From Scylla paramamosain (lineage: Eukaryota > Arthropoda > Malacostraca > Decapoda > Portunidae): a stretch of DNA of 64,000 bases. Positions 61,230 through 64,000 of this stretch are shown here, one piece after another. A program made the position numbers and the translations under genes. Numbering within the stretch: position 1 is the stretch's first letter; every line of letters begins with the position of its first letter. The DNA lies in assembly GCF_035594125.1 (NCBI RefSeq), contig NC_087151.1:19236096-19300095 (forward strand). The letters are read 5' to 3'. Under the pieces are notes generated by a model. The model was not told where the DNA came from. It made no database searches and worked only from the letters and a program-made list of their open reading frames with translations.

Positions 61230-61540
61230 GTACATGAGACTTACCGTAGGTCAGTTGAAATGTGCTTCGGGTTTTATGAAGCAAATCACTTCTGCTGAAG
61301 GGGAGCATTCACATGAGATATGCTGCACGTCACCACACCGACAGACTTTGAATAATATGACCACCTACATGATAAAGTAGTACATCTAATGTATTCTTAA
61401 TAATAAAACCCTCTGTTGGCTTTGTGTAAGGGGAGGAGCAGAGGGCATGTGAATGCTCCCCTTCAGCAGAAGTGATTTGCTTCATAAAACCCGAAGCACA
61501 TTTCAACTGATCTACGGTAAGTCTCATGTACTTCAGTAAT
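61221..61540. repeat. 95-bp inverted repeat pair at the DIRS end
   Basis: Arm 1 (61221-61315, starting ATTACTGAAGTACATG) and arm 2 (61446-61540) are reverse complements with a single mismatch (G/A near 61250). They are separated by a 130-bp spacer. A further partial direct copy of the arm (GCAAATCACTATTCTGCTG) lies at about 61552-61571. In DIRS elements an internal complementary region close to the terminal repeat is used to form the circle. I infer that arm 2 is that region and arm 1 the terminal repeat. Confidence 0.8.
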
Positions 61541-61724
61541 TTCATATCAGCAAATCACTATTCTGCTGAAGCTTTAAAGACATGTGGGTGTAGTATCTCA
61601 GTAGTTCTTAGGCATCTGTGTATCTTGAACCTGTGCAAAATCGATCAAGATTATACAGCCTTCTCTACAAATATAATGATTACCGTTCAAGAAATAAGTT
61701 ACCTTCGTAAATGGGAAACCGAAG

Positions 61725-62645
61725 TTAGTCCAGCACTGCATCTTGGAATGGGTCCCCCTCCTGTACAATTTTCTTGTTGTAGTGTTTGGCAAAGGTTGAT
61801 TCCCTTGACCATCCGGCTTTAGACAAGATGTGGCATATTGGCACAGACATGGCTTTGGCCTGAGAGGCTGCAGCGGTGCGGAAACTGCTCGCTGTGTATT
61901 TGACAGAGTCAACACCAGAAATAGTAAGCACATGCTTAATCCATCTAGCAATTATATCTCTTGATACAGGTTTATATGGCTTGATGTAGCTGATGAAGAA
62001 TCTTCCATCCTTCTTCCCAATCTCCTCGCAAAGGTGTTTTGTTTTTTTCAGATATGTGTGCAAAGTCCTGCACACACATAAACTCTTGTCCTTTGTGTAC
62101 GGCAAAAATCTCACAAACTGAACATTAAATCCCGGACGACATTGCTTAATGTTATCCCCGAACCAAGCAGAAATAGAATCTTCCTTTATGATAATATTCC
62201 TTAGCACAAGTAAGTGTAGGGTCTGAACTCTAGCAGCTTGTGTAAGTGCCATCAGCATCATAAGTTTTAGTGTAAGGTCCTTCAGTGAAAGAGTCTGTAA
62301 GGGTTCCATCTGTTTCAATTTTGCCAAAACAGGTTTTACATCTCAGGTGTCCTGATATCTAGGCTTTGAGGGCCTCATGTTGAAAATACCCCTCATTAAC
62401 CTGTTGACTAGGGGATGGTTCCCAGTCCTGCAGCCATCCACAACTATCCCCAGCGAGGACATGACCCCCCTCGCCGTGTTGACACAGTCATAACCCACAC
62501 CTCTGTAGAAAGTTTCCATTAAAAAATTTACAACATCAGTTACAGTGGGAGTAGTGGGATTGATATCCCATCTATGACAAAATTGTGCCCACCTGTTGAT
62601 ATGTGTTCGATATTGTTTCCTAGTTCCTGGTTTCCATGACGCCAA
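61725..62645 (-). pseudogene. DIRS tyrosine recombinase (one nonsense codon)
   Basis: The recombinase joins the circular DNA intermediate to the target by strand exchange. The N-terminal SAM-like core-binding part is 62645-62346 (TRKQYRTHINRWAQFC, VTDVVNFLMETFY). A TGA at 62343-62345 interrupts it, and the frame continues to 61725. The catalytic part has LTQAARVQTL (first Arg), YTASSFRTAAASQAKA (second Arg; the position usually His in HxxR is Ser), AGWSRESTFAKHY and the nucleophile Tyr in HYNKK. Apart from the stop it reads through, about 306 residues. The ATG at 62645 lies 26 nt inside the end of the RT frame, an overlap common in DIRS. Confidence 0.88.
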
Positions 62646-64000
62646 GATATGTCTCGTTCTCGCAAGCTTTTCCTGACAGTAGACAGGCTATCAACCTGGT
62701 ATGTGACATGACAGGATGTTCTTCTGTCAACAGGGGCCACACCAGCACTTTCTTCCTCCTCACTATGATCCTCGGGTCTTCTACAAGCAGCCTGAGTAGT
62801 GTACCCATCCAAGGCTGGGATGTCCACAATGGAACTATCATCCAGCCTCTGACCCCCTCTGTTCTTAACTTCTGCAGGCATCTAGCAATCAAGGAGAAAG
62901 GGGGGAAAATATAAACAAGTCCAAAAGTTGCCCAATTATAACTAAATGCATCACAAAAATCTGTTTCTGGGTCTGGCCTCCAGGAGCAAAACTGAGGCAC
63001 TTGCCTGTTCAACCTTGAGGCAAATAAATCAATTTTAGGTGTGCCAGAAATATGGCATAAGTCCCTGAATATGTTCTCATCCAGCTTCCATTCATGCCTG
63101 TCATTGAAGTTCCTAGATGCTTTATCAGCCAAAACATTATCACTCCTGGGAATATAGGAACATGTGATCCATGAATCGTTGTCCAAACACCAGTTACAGA
63201 TATCAGTGCAAACATTATTACAAGCCACAGACTTAGTGCCTCCCATCTCATTGACATAATTTACTGCAGTAGTGTTGTCACAAAAAACCTTAATGTGCTT
63301 TCCTCTAACCTCATTTGCAAAGGATTTCAATGCAAGAAGCACAGCTTTGAGTTCCAGGCCATTAATGTGAAACTTCTTTTCCTCTGCAGACCACCTTCCA
63401 TTAACTGACTGATGATTGAGGCAACCACCCCAACCTAAGTCTGAAGCATCTGTGTATAAAACAATGTCAAGATCTGGGTGAATTATTTGCCTACATTGGG
63501 TCACAACATGTTCGATCCACCATATCAGATCAGTTTTCATTTCGTCAGTGATCAACAACTTTTTGTCAAAGTTACCACAACTCCTTTGCAATGCTGAAAT
63601 CTTTGCTGATTCAAGGTGATGATAGTGTAACTTCCCAAGTTCCACAGCTGGGATGGCAGCAACTAGAAGGCCGATCACCCTAGCCACTTCTCTGATCTTA
63701 TCATAAGTTTTAGCTATTAATTGTCTACATCCTAGTAGAATTCTCTCTATCCTACATGCTGGTAAGGTAACAATCATTTTCTCAGAATCAATGATATTCC
63801 CAAGATATTCAACACATTTAGTGGGCACTAGCAGAAATTTCTCTACATTAACACAAAAACCCATTTTCCTGAGTAATTCAATAGTAGAGTGAATGCAATC
63901 ATAGCACCCTGAAAGAGAAGCACTGCACATGAGAGTGTCATCAATAAAACTAGTGATGGTAAAGCCTTTTTCTCTTAAATTTGCAAAAATAGGTTTCATG
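62620..64000 (-). CDS. DIRS reverse transcriptase / RNase H / methyltransferase-like protein (partial)
   Basis: At least 459 codons, open at the window edge, so the N-terminal RT motifs lie outside. RT motif C is FIDDT near the edge, followed by VNVEKFLLVP and YLGNIID. RNase H: LYTDASDLGWGG, then the HINGLELKAVLLAL glutamate block and VFCDNTTAVNYV. The last third has KIDLFASRLNRQ, FCSWRPDP and YIFPPFSLI, the region annotated in DIRS elements as Dam-like N6-methyltransferase; FPPFS stands where a DPPY-type motif would be. The frame is uninterrupted in the window and overlaps the recombinase start. Function: reverse transcription of the element RNA. Confidence 0.9.
   Translation of the reverse strand, partial: MKPIFANLREKGFTITSFIDDTLMCSASLSGCYDCIHSTIELLRKMGFCVNVEKFLLVPTKCVEYLGNIIDSEKMIVTLPACRIERILLGCRQLIAKTYDKIREVARVIGLLVAAIPAVELGKLHYHHLESAKISALQRSCGNFDKKLLITDEMKTDLIWWIEHVVTQCRQIIHPDLDIVLYTDASDLGWGGCLNHQSVNGRWSAEEKKFHINGLELKAVLLALKSFANEVRGKHIKVFCDNTTAVNYVNEMGGTKSVACNNVCTDICNWCLDNDSWITCSYIPRSDNVLADKASRNFNDRHEWKLDENIFRDLCHISGTPKIDLFASRLNRQVPQFCSWRPDPETDFCDAFSYNWATFGLVYIFPPFSLIARCLQKLRTEGVRGWMIVPLWTSQPWMGTLLRLLVEDPRIIVRRKKVLVWPLLTEEHPVMSHTRLIACLLSGKACENETYLGVMETRN

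Larger units (their letters stand above)
61221..64000 (-). mobile_element. DIRS-type (tyrosine recombinase) retrotransposon, partial
   Basis: Minus-strand element running off the right edge. Seen are RT/RNase H followed by a methyltransferase-like region, then an overlapping tyrosine recombinase gene, then a terminal region with two inverted 95-bp arms. This gene order and the absence of LTRs and a DDE integrase are diagnostic of DIRS elements, which integrate through a circular intermediate. Gag and the left terminal repeat would lie beyond 64000. One nonsense codon interrupts the recombinase, so this copy is probably not autonomous. Confidence 0.88.

Noticed and set aside
62540..62881. 113-codon frame between the DIRS RT and recombinase genes
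   Set aside because: Third frame across the overlap; the RT frame and recombinase frame both carry clear motifs there, this one has none.

Overview
This window is eukaryotic, repeat-dominated DNA with no convincing host gene, no tRNA, no rRNA and no CRISPR array. The mix of repeats (Jockey-type LINE, BEL/Pao, Gypsy, DIRS, a Tigger-like MITE, long TA microsatellites, AT-rich complex satellite) and the style of the LINE and BEL proteins suggest an invertebrate, most likely a decapod crustacean such as a brachyuran crab. The organism is an inference from recalled family resemblance; no search was run.

Layout. 1-3.65 kb is a patchwork of old fragments: a TA microsatellite, a gag-like fragment, a decayed non-LTR retrotransposon (ORF1, endonuclease, RT) and a hAT transposase scrap, followed by a small GC-rich repeat. 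From about 4.0 kb to 45.1 kb the background is one satellite family, all in the same orientation. Its roughly 93-98 bp monomers come in five diverged types (here called A-B-C-D-E) that form a higher-order unit of about 465-480 bp. It is interrupted by five insertions: a 3'-truncated LTR retrotransposon (4232 to about 9127) that carries an extra SGNH-hydrolase-like ORF ahead of gag; two copies of a Tigger-like MITE (15942-16306 and 32969-33425); a complete Gypsy element (35184-41585); and a 5'-truncated Jockey-type LINE (41747-43784, minus strand).

The Gypsy element is the best-preserved unit. Its two 500-bp LTRs look identical by eye, it has a 4-bp target duplication, and gag and pol are intact. 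A GGGAAAC slippery heptamer sits in the correct phase and the -1 frame is open from there into pol, so it could be a very recent, possibly active copy.

From 45.1 to 47.4 kb is mostly unrecognised sequence plus microsatellites and a long inverted-repeat element. From 47.4 to 61.1 kb lie BEL/Pao elements on the minus strand: one complete LTR-internal-LTR copy (47445-55281) joined exactly at its LTR edge to a second copy that lacks its 3' end (55282-61108). Both polyproteins are nearly full length but carry a few inactivating lesions. After a short LINE fragment, the window ends inside a minus-strand DIRS-type tyrosine-recombinase retrotransposon (61221 to 64000, running off the edge), with a near-perfect 95-bp inverted repeat beyond its recombinase gene.

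Nothing here works as a host pathway. The genes are the replication machinery of separate mobile elements. The main biological interest lies in the satellite architecture, the SGNH ORF inside an LTR element, the intact Gypsy copy and the chimeric BEL locus.
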